The notes: generated from the sequence alone by a model not told the origin. DNA of 64,000 bases from SAR324 cluster bacterium (GCA_015232315.1 JADFZZ010000010.1:54863-118862); one strand, 5' to 3'; positions 36,216 to 45,450 are shown, counted from the first letter of the stretch. A program made the numbers and translations.

Positions 36216-36623
36216 ATGTATCGGGGAAAACGCAATTTAATCCAGCTTCTTGCCTCTTTAACAGGCCTTGTGCTATTGGCTGTGGGTTGTGCCTCATCCC
36301 GTGAAAATTATGCCTATCCTACTGAGATTGAAATCAAGGTCAATGAAACCTGCACCCGGATATATGATCCTGCAAATCGGGGGATTATCGCGGTTTCCAG
36401 GCATACAAGAGTCATAAAGTTCGTAGTGGTTTCTGAAGGCATTCTGACGTTTTTTGCTGACGGAAAAAGTTATGTGCTTCCGCTTCAGACTGGTCTGGAC
36501 GATGGCGAAGAGTATTATTGTGGCTCAAACAAAAAATCTACAACCCCCTGTTTATCCACCAATGACTGGGACACCCATTGCAAGCGCTCCCGTCCTATTC
36601 GGCCGGATAAATTTAAATATTAA
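36216..36623 (+). CDS. Lipoprotein of unknown function
   Basis: 135 residues with a lipoprotein signal, LVLLAVGCASS, so lipid-anchored. The mature part has four or five cysteines (NETCTRIYDP, EYYCGS, TTPCLS, DTHCKRS), which may form disulfides. I do not recognise the family. I start at ATG 36216, which gives a normal basic n-region (MYRGKRN); the ATG at 36183 lies inside the repeat. It precedes the hydrogenase-like operon by 32 bp, but its link to that operon is unclear. Confidence 0.6.
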   Translation: MYRGKRNLIQLLASLTGLVLLAVGCASSRENYAYPTEIEIKVNETCTRIYDPANRGIIAVSRHTRVIKFVVVSEGILTFFADGKSYVLPLQTGLDDGEEYYCGSNKKSTTPCLSTNDWDTHCKRSRPIRPDKFKY

Positions 36624-36655
36624 CTGTTGTGATTCAATAGTCATCGAGAAAACGC

Positions 36656-38170
36656 ATGAAACAACACTGGCTTCAGACCGGCAATGGTAAGGCTGTCTCA
36701 TGTAAGCAAATTCCATCTCTACCCTCTCTTGAATTCAATTCAGCCTTGGCTGAAGCCCTGGAAAACAAAAAAAGGGTCGTTTCCTGGTTTGGCATGGAAT
36801 CCGGCTCTGATATTCGGGTTTTTGCGGTTTGCTCCGACACTTCGCACTCCGCGCTGTGGGTGACAGCCACCATGTTTGAAGCCGAGCAACGGTCCTTCCC
36901 CTCCCTTGCTTCCCGCTTTCCCGCTGTTCATTTATTCGAATGTGAATTGTATGAGCAACATGGTTTGCTGCCGGAAAATCATCCCTGGCTCAAACCCGTT
37001 CGTTTTGAACATGGCCGCAAACATTCCCTCGGAATGCACGATTATCCTTTTTTCCCTATGGATGGCGCCGAAGTCCATGAAGTCGGTGTGGGTCCTGTGC
37101 ATGCCGGTGTCATCGAGCCTGGACATTTCAGGTTCCAGTGTCATGGAGAAACAGTATTTCATCTGGAAATTCAACTCGGCTATCAACATCGCGGCCTTGA
37201 ATCCCTGTTTTTGCAAAAACCTTTATTGCGACAAGCCGCACTGGCGGAATCCATCACAGGTGATACCTCTATCGGTCATGTCTGGGCGTATGCTCAAGCC
37301 ATGGAAGGTCTCACAGGCGTTACCCCGCCGGAGAGAGCACAATGGCTGAGAGTGATCGCTCTGGAACTCGAACGGTTAGCCATGCACATTGGCGATTTGG
37401 GTGCGCTCTCAGGAGATATTGCGTTTTTACCGGGATTATCGGTTTATGGACGCTTGCGCACCGAGGTGATCAACACCTCCATGGCCTTGAGCGGAAGCAG
37501 ATTTGGCCGCGGACTCATTCGCCCCGGTGGCGTGGTTTATGATGTGGACTCTCAATTTTTGGCAGAATACCTGCCCCGCATGCTGACCCATGTGGAAAAA
37601 GACATGGATGGCATCAATGAAATGCTGATTGAAAGCCCCAGTGTCATTCCCAGGCTCGAACACACAGGTTTGTTGAGTACTGCTGTCGCCTCAGAAATTG
37701 GTGTGGTTGGATTTGTTGCCAGAAGTTCCGGCATCGCCATGGATTCAAGGCATGATCATCCGTATGGTGGTTATGTTTTCCTGAAATCAAGAATGGGGGC
37801 CATTCCCACTTTTCGCTGGGGAGATGTGGAGGCGCGCACCAAGTTGAGAATCGCTGAAGCAAAACAGTCCATTCAATTGATCTGGCTGTCGCTGATCCAT
37901 CTAAATGACCAATCTTCGATTTCCATGCCCTGCACGACTGATCAGATCCAGCCGGATTCCCTGGTGGTGTCGATGGTTGAAGGCTGGCGTGGCGAAGTGG
38001 TGCATTGTGTGGTCACTGGCCCCAACCGAGAAACGTTGCGTTACAAAATCAAGGACCCCTCTTTTCATAACTGGTTCGGACTGGCTCAGGCTTTGCGCAA
38101 CAACGGGATTTCTGATTTTCCGCTGTGCAACAAAAGCTTCAATTTATCCTATAGTGGCTTTGATTTATAA
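36656..38170 (+). CDS. Group 4 hydrogenase-like large subunit without Ni ligands (Ehr type)
   Basis: 504 residues: a NuoC/HycE-like N-terminal domain (about 1-135) fused to a NuoD/HycE-like catalytic-type domain. In [NiFe] hydrogenases the metal is held by CxxC near the N-terminus and CxxC at the C-terminus. The equivalent positions here are Thr201 and Thr204 (ESITGDTSIGH) and Ser498 and Gly501 (NLSYSGFDL), so no nickel site can form. The surrounding sequence (LGYQHRGLE, DFPLCNKSFNLSYSGFDL) is otherwise well conserved. This matches Ehr complexes. First gene of a six-gene operon. Confidence 0.85.
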   Translation: MKQHWLQTGNGKAVSCKQIPSLPSLEFNSALAEALENKKRVVSWFGMESGSDIRVFAVCSDTSHSALWVTATMFEAEQRSFPSLASRFPAVHLFECELYEQHGLLPENHPWLKPVRFEHGRKHSLGMHDYPFFPMDGAEVHEVGVGPVHAGVIEPGHFRFQCHGETVFHLEIQLGYQHRGLESLFLQKPLLRQAALAESITGDTSIGHVWAYAQAMEGLTGVTPPERAQWLRVIALELERLAMHIGDLGALSGDIAFLPGLSVYGRLRTEVINTSMALSGSRFGRGLIRPGGVVYDVDSQFLAEYLPRMLTHVEKDMDGINEMLIESPSVIPRLEHTGLLSTAVASEIGVVGFVARSSGIAMDSRHDHPYGGYVFLKSRMGAIPTFRWGDVEARTKLRIAEAKQSIQLIWLSLIHLNDQSSISMPCTTDQIQPDSLVVSMVEGWRGEVVHCVVTGPNRETLRYKIKDPSFHNWFGLAQALRNNGISDFPLCNKSFNLSYSGFDL

Positions 38171-38179
38171 GGAAAAAGA

Positions 38180-38932
38180 ATGTTAAACGCGCTTAAAGTC
38201 CGTTGGGCCCAGGGCTATCAAACGGTCGATCATATCCGCCAGGTTGAGTTGAATCAGCGCTTCAGGGGATTGCCTGTGATTGAATCCCGGGCCTGTCCGG
38301 AGGATTGCCAGGCCTGTGTGGAGGTGTGTCCCTCTCAGGCAATCCAGCTTTCACCGGTCAGGATTGATCTGGGAAAATGTATCTTTTGTCCGGATTGCAG
38401 CAAGGTGTGCCCTGCTGAAAAAATTCATTTTACTCCGGATTATCATCTTTCCTGCAATGAACGGGAAGGACTGGTGGTTGGATCACAGACCCAACATCCG
38501 GCAGTGAAAACGGAAGAAAGAATCAAACAGATTTTCGGCAGGTCACTCAAACTGAGATCCGTTTCCGCAGGTGGTTGTAATGGCTGTGAAATGGAATTGA
38601 ACGCCCTGGCCAATGTGAATTTTGATATGGGACGTTTCGGTATCGAATTCACCGCGTCGCCCCGTCATGCGGATGGACTGGTTTTGACCGGACCCATTTC
38701 TGAAAATATGGCGCCTGCCCTGCAGGCCACCTTTGACGCCATTCCTTCACCTAAAATCGTGATCGCTGTTGGTGCCTGTGGAATCAGCGGAGGCGTGTTT
38801 GCCGCATCGCCTGCCCTGGACCGTAGATTTCTGGAAAAAATCCCTGTGGATTTGTATATCCCGGGTTGCCCGCCTCATCCACTTACATTTCTCAATGGCC
38901 TTCTGGATCTATTGGGAAAAAAATATTCATGA
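38180..38932 (+). CDS. Fused ferredoxin / hydrogenase-like small subunit (HyfH-HyfI/NuoI-NuoB type)
   Basis: 250 residues joining two functions. The N-terminal part binds two [4Fe-4S] clusters: Cys39-43-46-50 (unusual C-x3-C spacing at the start) and Cys67-70-73-77 (canonical CxxCxxCxxxCP). The C-terminal part is the small subunit with the proximal cluster ligands Cys133, Cys136 (GGCNGCEME), Cys200 (GACG) and Cys230 (PGCPPHP). CxxC rather than the tandem CC of NuoB marks it as hydrogenase-like. All electron-transfer ligands are intact. AAGGA lies before the ATG, 9 bp after the large subunit. Confidence 0.88.
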   Translation: MLNALKVRWAQGYQTVDHIRQVELNQRFRGLPVIESRACPEDCQACVEVCPSQAIQLSPVRIDLGKCIFCPDCSKVCPAEKIHFTPDYHLSCNEREGLVVGSQTQHPAVKTEERIKQIFGRSLKLRSVSAGGCNGCEMELNALANVNFDMGRFGIEFTASPRHADGLVLTGPISENMAPALQATFDAIPSPKIVIAVGACGISGGVFAASPALDRRFLEKIPVDLYIPGCPPHPLTFLNGLLDLLGKKYS

Positions 38933-38942
38933 AAAAGGGTGT

Positions 38943-39866
38943 ATGTTGTCTGTGATCAATATCATGCTTCATTTGGTGCTTCTGCTGGTTTTCCCACTTC
39001 TGTTTCCGAGCCTCATCAATCGTGTGAAGGCCCGAATTGCAGGTCGTCAAGGGCCTTCTCTGCGGCAATTCGGCTGGGATCTGCGGCGTCTGTTCAGGAA
39101 GGGACAGGTGATCAGCCATGATACCACCTGGATTTTTCAGGTTGCGCCCACCGTCAATCTGGCAACTGTCCTGTTTGCGGGATTGCTGGTTCCGATGGGC
39201 AAACAACCGCCTCTGGTTTCATTTCCCCTCGATTTTGTGTTTTTTGCTTATTTACTGGGGTTCGGAAAATTTTTTATGATCCTTGCGGCGCTTGATACCG
39301 GCAGTCCGTTTGAGGGGATGGGCGCAAGCCGTGAAGCGACCTTTTCAGCGCTGATTGAACCCTCTTTTTTTATTTTGATCGGAACCTTGACCCTGGGTTC
39401 AGGTCAGACTTCCTTTGCCCGGTTGTTTGAACTACACACCATTGCCGGGCCTCAGGTCCTTCTGATTTATGGCTTGGCACTGGTTGTTCTGTTTCTGATT
39501 ATTCTGACCGAAGGCAGTCGTGTTCCTGTGGACGATCCGAATACCCATCTGGAATTAACCATGATCCATGAGGTGATGATTCTGGATCACAGCGGACCGG
39601 ATCTCGGATTCATCTTTTACGCAAACGCCCTGAAACTGGTTGTATATTCTTCGCTGGTTTCCTGTTTTCTCGTACCGTCCAACCAGGACTGGCCGCTGGC
39701 CTATGCGGTCACAATCGGCACTTTTATTTTGATAGCCATAAGCATCGGTTTTGTCGAATCAATCATGGCACGTTTGAGAATGACCCATGTGCCCATGTTT
39801 TTGATTTCCTCATCTGTATTGAGTCTGCTGGTATTGGTGGTGATGACCATGGAAGGAAGCTTGTGA
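38943..39866 (+). CDS. NuoH/HyfC-like membrane subunit
   Basis: 307 residues with about eight transmembrane helices. It resembles the NuoH/HycD/HyfC family that links the soluble arm to the ion pump: RVKARIAGRQGPS near the N-terminus, PFEGMGASREATFSALIEPSFF (about 115-136) and EGSRVPVDDPNTHLELTMIHEVM (about 190-215) with conserved acidic residues. The start is ATG 38943 with AAGGG upstream; a longer frame overlapping the previous gene is rejected. The next gene starts inside its stop (GTGA). Confidence 0.88.
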   Translation: MLSVINIMLHLVLLLVFPLLFPSLINRVKARIAGRQGPSLRQFGWDLRRLFRKGQVISHDTTWIFQVAPTVNLATVLFAGLLVPMGKQPPLVSFPLDFVFFAYLLGFGKFFMILAALDTGSPFEGMGASREATFSALIEPSFFILIGTLTLGSGQTSFARLFELHTIAGPQVLLIYGLALVVLFLIILTEGSRVPVDDPNTHLELTMIHEVMILDHSGPDLGFIFYANALKLVVYSSLVSCFLVPSNQDWPLAYAVTIGTFILIAISIGFVESIMARLRMTHVPMFLISSSVLSLLVLVVMTMEGSL

Positions 39867-40504
39867 GTAATGTGCTGTTGATTTTTCTGGGATTGACCTT
39901 ACTGCCATTTTGTGTGGCAAGACATCTCATGTTGATGATCCGTCTGTTGGTCTTGCAGGGATTGATACTGTTTGGCATCGCCTTGCTCAATCTGGACTTT
40001 GGTGATTGGGCGCATCTTCTGTTGGTCTTGCTGGAAACACTGGTGCTTAAAATGGCATTGATTCCCTGGTTTCTTCAAAAAACAATCATCTTCAATCACA
40101 TGCGGCGTGATGTGGAATCCTATGTTCCAGATCTGGTTTCTCTTTTGGCTGGACTGGTTCTCCTCCTGGGAGGTTTTTTCTTTGCGAATTGGGTACATCA
40201 ACGTGCGGAGTATGTCCACCCCCTCCATTTCGGTTTGGCCTTTTCAGCCATTGGCGTCGGCTTTTTTCTAATGTTGAGCCGTAAAAAACTCCTCACCCAC
40301 CTGATTGGCTACATGGTCATGGAGAATGGCATTTTTCTATTGTCGCTGGCTGTTGTAGCAGAGTTGCCCTTTCTTGTCAGTCTGGGGGTCTTGCTGGATA
40401 TTTTCATGATGATCTTATTGAGCAGTCTGTTCATCAATCGTATCCATTCCACCTTTGAAGACGAACAATTGAATATCGAACATCTGACATCGTTGAAACA
40501 TTAA
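39863..40504 (+). CDS. HyfE/NuoK-like membrane subunit
   Basis: 213 residues, almost wholly hydrophobic with about six helices. It matches the HyfE group, whose C-terminal part is NuoK-like. Acidic residues within membrane segments (LLETLVLKMALIPWF, MVMENGIFLLSLAV) are the type needed for ion translocation. The GTG start overlaps the previous stop by 4 bp, so it is translationally coupled within the six-gene operon. Confidence 0.8.
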   Translation: MSNVLLIFLGLTLLPFCVARHLMLMIRLLVLQGLILFGIALLNLDFGDWAHLLLVLLETLVLKMALIPWFLQKTIIFNHMRRDVESYVPDLVSLLAGLVLLLGGFFFANWVHQRAEYVHPLHFGLAFSAIGVGFFLMLSRKKLLTHLIGYMVMENGIFLLSLAVVAELPFLVSLGVLLDIFMMILLSSLFINRIHSTFEDEQLNIEHLTSLKH

Positions 40505-40538
40505 GTTTATTAATATCTCATTGGAGAGAGACGGGCCT

Positions 40539-41996
40539 ATGTCCGAGGCGGAAATATTTTATGTCACATTGTTTGCGTTGCCCTTACTGGCCGGAATCCT
40601 GATTTATCTGGCGCTGTTTTTTAAAATCAGGATCCCGCATCAATATATGTTATCAGTGATGACAGTTTTACATCTGGCACTGGTTATGAGCATCTGGAGC
40701 AGACCGTTTCCTGAAACCCACTGGTTTCGACTGGATGAGGTCAGCCTGTTGTTCCTCACAATTCTCTCCTTCGCGTTTTTTGCGGTGGCCCTTTTTTCCA
40801 TAGACTTTTTGCGGCAGTTTGAGCGTGGATCTCAAACCAAAATTTTTGTGGCAAATCTGTGTTTTTCACTGTTATGCGGCAGTGTCGCGCTGACCAGCAA
40901 TCACCTTGGTCTGACCTGGGTGTTTATTGAAGGCACAACCCTGACGCTGGTAACAGCCATTGGTTATTACCGCCAGGAAGATTCCCTCGAAGGCGCATGG
41001 AAATACCTGTTCATCTGCTCGGTGGGAATCGCGCTGGCGTTTGTGGGAATTTTGTTGCTGGCTCTGGCAATTGCCGGAAAGATGGAACTTCAGGATGCCA
41101 TGTTTTATACCAGTTTACAGCACATTGCGCCCCAGTTGCCTACCTTCTGGCTTAAAATCTCCTTCACTTTTTTGTTTGTGGGCTATTCCACCAAAATTGG
41201 CGTGATTCCCTTTTATTCTGCGGATATTGACGCCAAAGATGTCGCTCCGGCACAGATTGGCGGGCTGATTTCGAGCAGTCTGGGACTCATCGGACTGTTT
41301 GCTGTGCTAAAATATTATCAGGTACTGGTGGATGACAGTCGTTTGTTTGCGTCGCATCTGTTTATTCTCACCGGAATAGCCTCTGTGATTCTGGCCGCGG
41401 CCTACATGCTCCGGGTGCAAAATTACAAACGGATGCTGGCCTATTCCAGCATGGAACATTACGGACTCATCCTGATCTGCTTTGGCAGTGGAATTCCCGC
41501 CACGGCAATTCTTCATGTCGTTGGTCATTCCCTGACCAAGCTTTCCCTGTTTTTTACCGCGGGATTTTTTGTCCGCAAATATGCCACCAAAAATATCGCC
41601 GATCTCAGTGGCTTGTGTGCTCGCGAACCCGTTTTGGGGTGGCTCTGGATGGCAGGTTGTGCCAGCAGTATCGGACTCCCGCCCTTCAGCATTTTTTTCA
41701 GCGAATTTCAGTTATTCCATCATCTGGTGCTTGAGAAAAACTGGATTCTGCTGATTTTGCTTCTCGTATTCATGACAGTGATCCTCAAGGGAATGGCAGG
41801 AAATTTTTTCAGCATGTCCTGGGGGATACCCGTGAAAGCCGCACGATTACCATTGTTTTATTATGGAAAACTGACGGTGCTACTCCAGATTTTATGTCTG
41901 ATTGGCGTTTTATTGCTCGGCTTTCAAATTCTGGTTTCAGGAGTGTTTGTTGAAAATTTCCTAACTCGTGCTGGGGCTCTGTTCAGCAATTTGTGA
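40539..41996 (+). CDS. HyfF/NuoN-like antiporter-type subunit
   Basis: 485 residues with about 13-14 helices, of the Mrp-antiporter/NuoL-M-N superfamily and closest to HyfF. Signature segments are LTWVFIEGTTLTLVTAIGYY (helix 5 Glu), GYSTKIGVIPFYSADID (Lys of helix 7, with YSADID where NuoL/M have HTWLPDA) and RMLAYSSMEHYGLILI. The start at ATG 40539 follows GGAGAG; a TTG at 40521 is in frame. It is one of two antiporter-like pumps in this complex. Confidence 0.87.
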   Translation: MSEAEIFYVTLFALPLLAGILIYLALFFKIRIPHQYMLSVMTVLHLALVMSIWSRPFPETHWFRLDEVSLLFLTILSFAFFAVALFSIDFLRQFERGSQTKIFVANLCFSLLCGSVALTSNHLGLTWVFIEGTTLTLVTAIGYYRQEDSLEGAWKYLFICSVGIALAFVGILLLALAIAGKMELQDAMFYTSLQHIAPQLPTFWLKISFTFLFVGYSTKIGVIPFYSADIDAKDVAPAQIGGLISSSLGLIGLFAVLKYYQVLVDDSRLFASHLFILTGIASVILAAAYMLRVQNYKRMLAYSSMEHYGLILICFGSGIPATAILHVVGHSLTKLSLFFTAGFFVRKYATKNIADLSGLCAREPVLGWLWMAGCASSIGLPPFSIFFSEFQLFHHLVLEKNWILLILLLVFMTVILKGMAGNFFSMSWGIPVKAARLPLFYYGKLTVLLQILCLIGVLLLGFQILVSGVFVENFLTRAGALFSNL

Positions 41997-42022
41997 AAAT
42001 TGAACAATACGGAAGGTATCAA

Positions 42023-44032
42023 ATGGAAATCCTCATGTTCCAGACCGGTTGCGGTTTGATTTTTTTCAGCGGAATCCTTGCTTTGTTTGTGCCAGAGCCT
42101 TGGGCCGGGAAAATCGCCGTTACAGGATTGTTGCCGGGAAATATTCTGCTGTTTGCGGTGGGATTACACCGACTGGTGGAAGGCGGCCTCATGACTTTTT
42201 CCGATGTTGAAGCGGCATCGAAGCATTCCTGGCTGATACTGGATGGGTTGTCCGCTTTTTTTATGGTCGGAATCACCCTGATGAGTGGTTTGTGTGGAAT
42301 TTATGGCTTAGGCTATCTGAGGCCGTGGTTGAATCAACGGAAGACCATGGGATTGCACTGGTGCGCCTGGAACTGGCTGACACTGGCCATGATTGGTGTG
42401 GTTACAATGCAACACCTGCCGGGATTTCTGGTGAGTTGGGAACTCATGCTGGTTTTCACCTTATTGCTGTTAGGGTTTGAGCAGGAAAAAACTGAAGTTT
42501 TTCAAGCATCTATTCTGTATCTGGTGTCAATGCACGTGAGTTTTATCCTGTTGCTAGCCGGGTTCATGGTGTTAGCGGATCATTCCGGATCATGGTATTT
42601 CAACGATTTTCATCTGGATGCTACGGTTTCCCCCCAGACCAGAGCCACTCTGTTTATGTTGCTGGTTGTGGGATTTGGCATCAAAGCTGGATTTGTTCCA
42701 TTACATACCTGGTTGCCTCATGCGCATCCAGTCGCTCCCAGTCATGTGTCGGCAATGATGTCCAGTGTGGTCATCAAAATGGGAATTTATGGTATTCTCA
42801 GAACCTTGAGGTGGATTGAACTTCCTGAGGTGTCATGGAGTGTGGGGATCCTTACGCTGGGAGTGCTCAGCGCGCTATTCGGAATTTCCTATGCCCTGGC
42901 CCAACGGGATATCAAACGGATGCTGGCCTATTCCAGTGTAGAAAACATTGGCATCATCATGATCGGCATCGGCCTTGGTATGCTTGGGAAGTCACTGGAA
43001 AGTCCACTATTGAGCCTGTTTGGATTTGCGGGTGCCTTGTTGCATCTCTGGAATCACACACTGTTCAAGGGGGTGCTGTTTTTGAGTGCCGGTTCAGTGT
43101 ATCACTCAGTCCATACCCGTGACATGGAGCAACTGGGTGGACTCGCCAAAACGATGCCAAAAACAGCGGTTCTCTTTCTCTTCGGGGCCATCGCCATTTG
43201 CGGATTTCCACCCTTGAACGGTTTCATCAGTGAATTTGTGCTGTATCATGGACTGGTCAACCTGCTTGGTCTCAGCAACGGCTTGTGGGCCCAACTCTGG
43301 GCTGTTCTCGGGCTGGCCGGTTTAGCTCTTGTTGGTGGCTTGGCGTTAGCTTGTTTTGCCAGAGCATATGGCATTATTTTTTCAGGAAAACCAAGAAGCG
43401 AAAAGGCCCGGAAATCCCATGAAATCACTGTCAGCATGTGGGGTGCTTCAGCCTTTCTTGGGGCAGTAATGCTATTGATCGGCGGCTTTCCGGTTTATGT
43501 CCTGTCCTTGTTGAAAGCACCACTTGCGCTTCTGGGAATTGACCCAACCATCCTGAAAAATATGACCTTGTCCTTTTCACCACTTCAATCGTTGGTATAT
43601 GCGGAATTGCTATGCCTGGCACTGGGATTGGGATTGTGGGTCTGGAAACAGAAATTTTTGGTCAGGCCTTCAGGAATGACTGTCAGAGACACGTCTGAGT
43701 TTCCAACATGGGGTTGTGGTTATGGCGCCGATTCTCCCCGTTTGCAATATACCTCCTCTTCCTTTGTAAATCCGCTGTTGAGCCTGAACAAAACAACAAT
43801 TCTTGAGGTGGAACAGCATTTACCGGAAGGTGTTTTTCCCACCGGAAGTTCACTGCGTACAAGAACTACGGATGTTGTCGAAAAAAAGCTGATCGGCTGG
43901 CCCTGGCAGGGATTTCGTTATCTACTGGGCTGGTTGGCAACCACACAGTTTGGTAGCACCAATATTTATCTGCTTTATGGCCTGCTCTATCTGGGAATCA
44001 TAGGATTATTGGCTGGATGGGGGGTGTTGTGA
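42023..44032 (+). CDS. HyfB/NuoL-like antiporter-type subunit
   Basis: 669 residues with about 15-16 helices, closest to HyfB/HycC. Pump motifs are conserved: VSWELMLVFTLLLLGFE (helix 5 Glu), GIKAGFVPLHTWLPHAHPVAPSHVSAMMSSVVIKMG (residues from about 222, split here for description), RDIKRMLAYSSVENIGIIMIG and HLWNHTLFKGVLFL. A soluble loop near 555 (PTWGCGYGADSPRLQYT) is typical of HyfB. ATG 42023 has GGAAGG 6 bp upstream; a GTG at 41993 overlaps the previous stop. Last gene of the operon. Confidence 0.88.
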   Translation: MEILMFQTGCGLIFFSGILALFVPEPWAGKIAVTGLLPGNILLFAVGLHRLVEGGLMTFSDVEAASKHSWLILDGLSAFFMVGITLMSGLCGIYGLGYLRPWLNQRKTMGLHWCAWNWLTLAMIGVVTMQHLPGFLVSWELMLVFTLLLLGFEQEKTEVFQASILYLVSMHVSFILLLAGFMVLADHSGSWYFNDFHLDATVSPQTRATLFMLLVVGFGIKAGFVPLHTWLPHAHPVAPSHVSAMMSSVVIKMGIYGILRTLRWIELPEVSWSVGILTLGVLSALFGISYALAQRDIKRMLAYSSVENIGIIMIGIGLGMLGKSLESPLLSLFGFAGALLHLWNHTLFKGVLFLSAGSVYHSVHTRDMEQLGGLAKTMPKTAVLFLFGAIAICGFPPLNGFISEFVLYHGLVNLLGLSNGLWAQLWAVLGLAGLALVGGLALACFARAYGIIFSGKPRSEKARKSHEITVSMWGASAFLGAVMLLIGGFPVYVLSLLKAPLALLGIDPTILKNMTLSFSPLQSLVYAELLCLALGLGLWVWKQKFLVRPSGMTVRDTSEFPTWGCGYGADSPRLQYTSSSFVNPLLSLNKTTILEVEQHLPEGVFPTGSSLRTRTTDVVEKKLIGWPWQGFRYLLGWLATTQFGSTNIYLLYGLLYLGIIGLLAGWGVL

Positions 44033-44131
44033 TGGACGTATTTCATGATTCTCCGTGACAAAGTGGACTGCCTTAGGTGTTCTGTCGCAAAGTTTTTTTG
44101 AGCAAGAACATCCCCCTTACACAGTTTTTCT

Positions 44132-44269
44132 GTAAGCGTTCAGCCGTCAGCTATCAGTTTTCAGGAATTCTCAAGGCCTGGAAGCCAAACGATATTTTCT
44201 GCTATTGAGTCATAAGGCTTCTGAGGCGCATAAACACTGAAAGCTGAATACTGAAAGCTGAACGCTTAC
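44132..44269 (+). repeat. Family A MITE-like element, copy 3
   Basis: A 138-bp copy with perfect 13-bp ends GTAAGCGTTCAGC / GCTGAACGCTTAC. It is flanked on both sides by the identical 8 bp GTTTTTCT (44124-44131 and 44270-44277), a clear target-site duplication. It occupies the gap between the hydrogenase-like operon and the convergent DUF3187-like gene. Confidence 0.93.
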
Positions 44270-44325
44270 GTTTTTCTAATGATATGTTTCATCTGTAAAT
44301 GCGGCTATTAGGAGAGTTATTAAGA

Positions 44326-45450
44326 TTAAAATAATGTAACATTCATTGCCCATTTTAAGAAAAATACCGCATCCGTTTCCAACGGACTATAATTCATCGT
44401 ATCGGTTATTCCAAATTCAATGATTTGGAAATTTTTCATTTGTTTTCTAAAAGCAATCGTTGCATCAAACAGTCCTTCTGACAGATTTTCCCGTTCATCA
44501 TTCCTGAAGAGACTTTCGTAGTAAAGGATCTGTATTGGCATATTCCATGTTTCAGATAAAGGGAGAACTCCCCCAATAAAATGTGTAATCCATTGTTTCT
44601 TCGTATTTGCGAAAACGGGTTGAGACATGATGGTTTGAGCCGTTGCCAAATGTAAAGCATACCCACCTTCCTGAAAAGAATAAACCAGCGATATATTGTA
44701 ATCGTCGAAATCTTTGACTGGTTCAGACGGCGGTAGTTGATTGAGATGATATTCCAAAAGATGGTCCTGAAAATTAGAGGTCCATTTTACAGCTAAGGCA
44801 TGTTGGGCGTTAGCCAATATTTTCCATTTAAGCGCAATACCATGTGATTCTGGAAGATGCTGTTCCATGGGAGTTTTGAAGGAAAACACCAGATTTTCAT
44901 GTTGATTGTCAAACACCAATATATTGAAGTCGTTACGGGGATAGGTAACGCGCTTGGCATTATTACGACCTGTATTTTCGTGAAATCTTTCTATCCATCT
45001 ATCCAGATTTCCCTCAAAAAAACGGATGTGACGCGTCATTAACTGGAGTTCTAATCCATAACCAATTCCCAATGAAAACCCGCCTGCAATTCTGTCAAAC
45101 TCTCCATCGTGATAAATCGAATATCCTTCTGATTTGCAATCCCAATTATAATTAGGAGGATCTCCTGGTTGTAAATCAATGCAATGTTTGAAACTGACAT
45201 GAGCATCAATGGATACTCCATCGACACCAGTATTCACACTATATTGAGAAAAATTTCCTCGTAACCAGCCTAGTTCAATATTCATTTTCCCGGTTTCAAG
45301 TGAAAATGCCGTATCGGGTTCATACAAAGTTCTCATAAAATAAAATACCACGGGTGTGCTATTATGAACAGGATGCACAGGAGGACTGCTCATCAACAAT
45401 GAAGTGGACCATGAGAAGACACAACTGACTAAAGCAACACGCTTAATCAT
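44326..45450 (-). CDS. DUF3187-like outer-membrane protein
   Basis: 374 residues from ATG 45450, chosen because it gives a signal peptide (MIKRVALVSCVFSWSTSLLM). The mature chain alternates amphipathic strands and carries FEGNLDRWIERFHENTG, which resembles the acidic 'D-x-x-I-x-x-FH' segment of DUF3187 proteins. It ends in an aromatic residue (NVTLF), as in an outer-membrane barrel. It is last of four minus-strand envelope genes. Function is unknown, and the family call is from memory of the motif. Confidence 0.6.
   Translation of the reverse strand: MIKRVALVSCVFSWSTSLLMSSPPVHPVHNSTPVVFYFMRTLYEPDTAFSLETGKMNIELGWLRGNFSQYSVNTGVDGVSIDAHVSFKHCIDLQPGDPPNYNWDCKSEGYSIYHDGEFDRIAGGFSLGIGYGLELQLMTRHIRFFEGNLDRWIERFHENTGRNNAKRVTYPRNDFNILVFDNQHENLVFSFKTPMEQHLPESHGIALKWKILANAQHALAVKWTSNFQDHLLEYHLNQLPPSEPVKDFDDYNISLVYSFQEGGYALHLATAQTIMSQPVFANTKKQWITHFIGGVLPLSETWNMPIQILYYESLFRNDERENLSEGLFDATIAFRKQMKNFQIIEFGITDTMNYSPLETDAVFFLKWAMNVTLF

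Noticed and set aside
38769..38942. Longer N-terminus for the NuoH/HyfC-like subunit
   Set aside because: It would overlap the small-subunit gene in another frame by more than 150 bp. ATG 38943 has a good RBS and begins the first membrane helix.
36656..44032. Calling the complex a hydrogenase or formate hydrogenlyase
   Set aside because: The large subunit lacks all four nickel-binding cysteines and no maturation or formate dehydrogenase gene is present.
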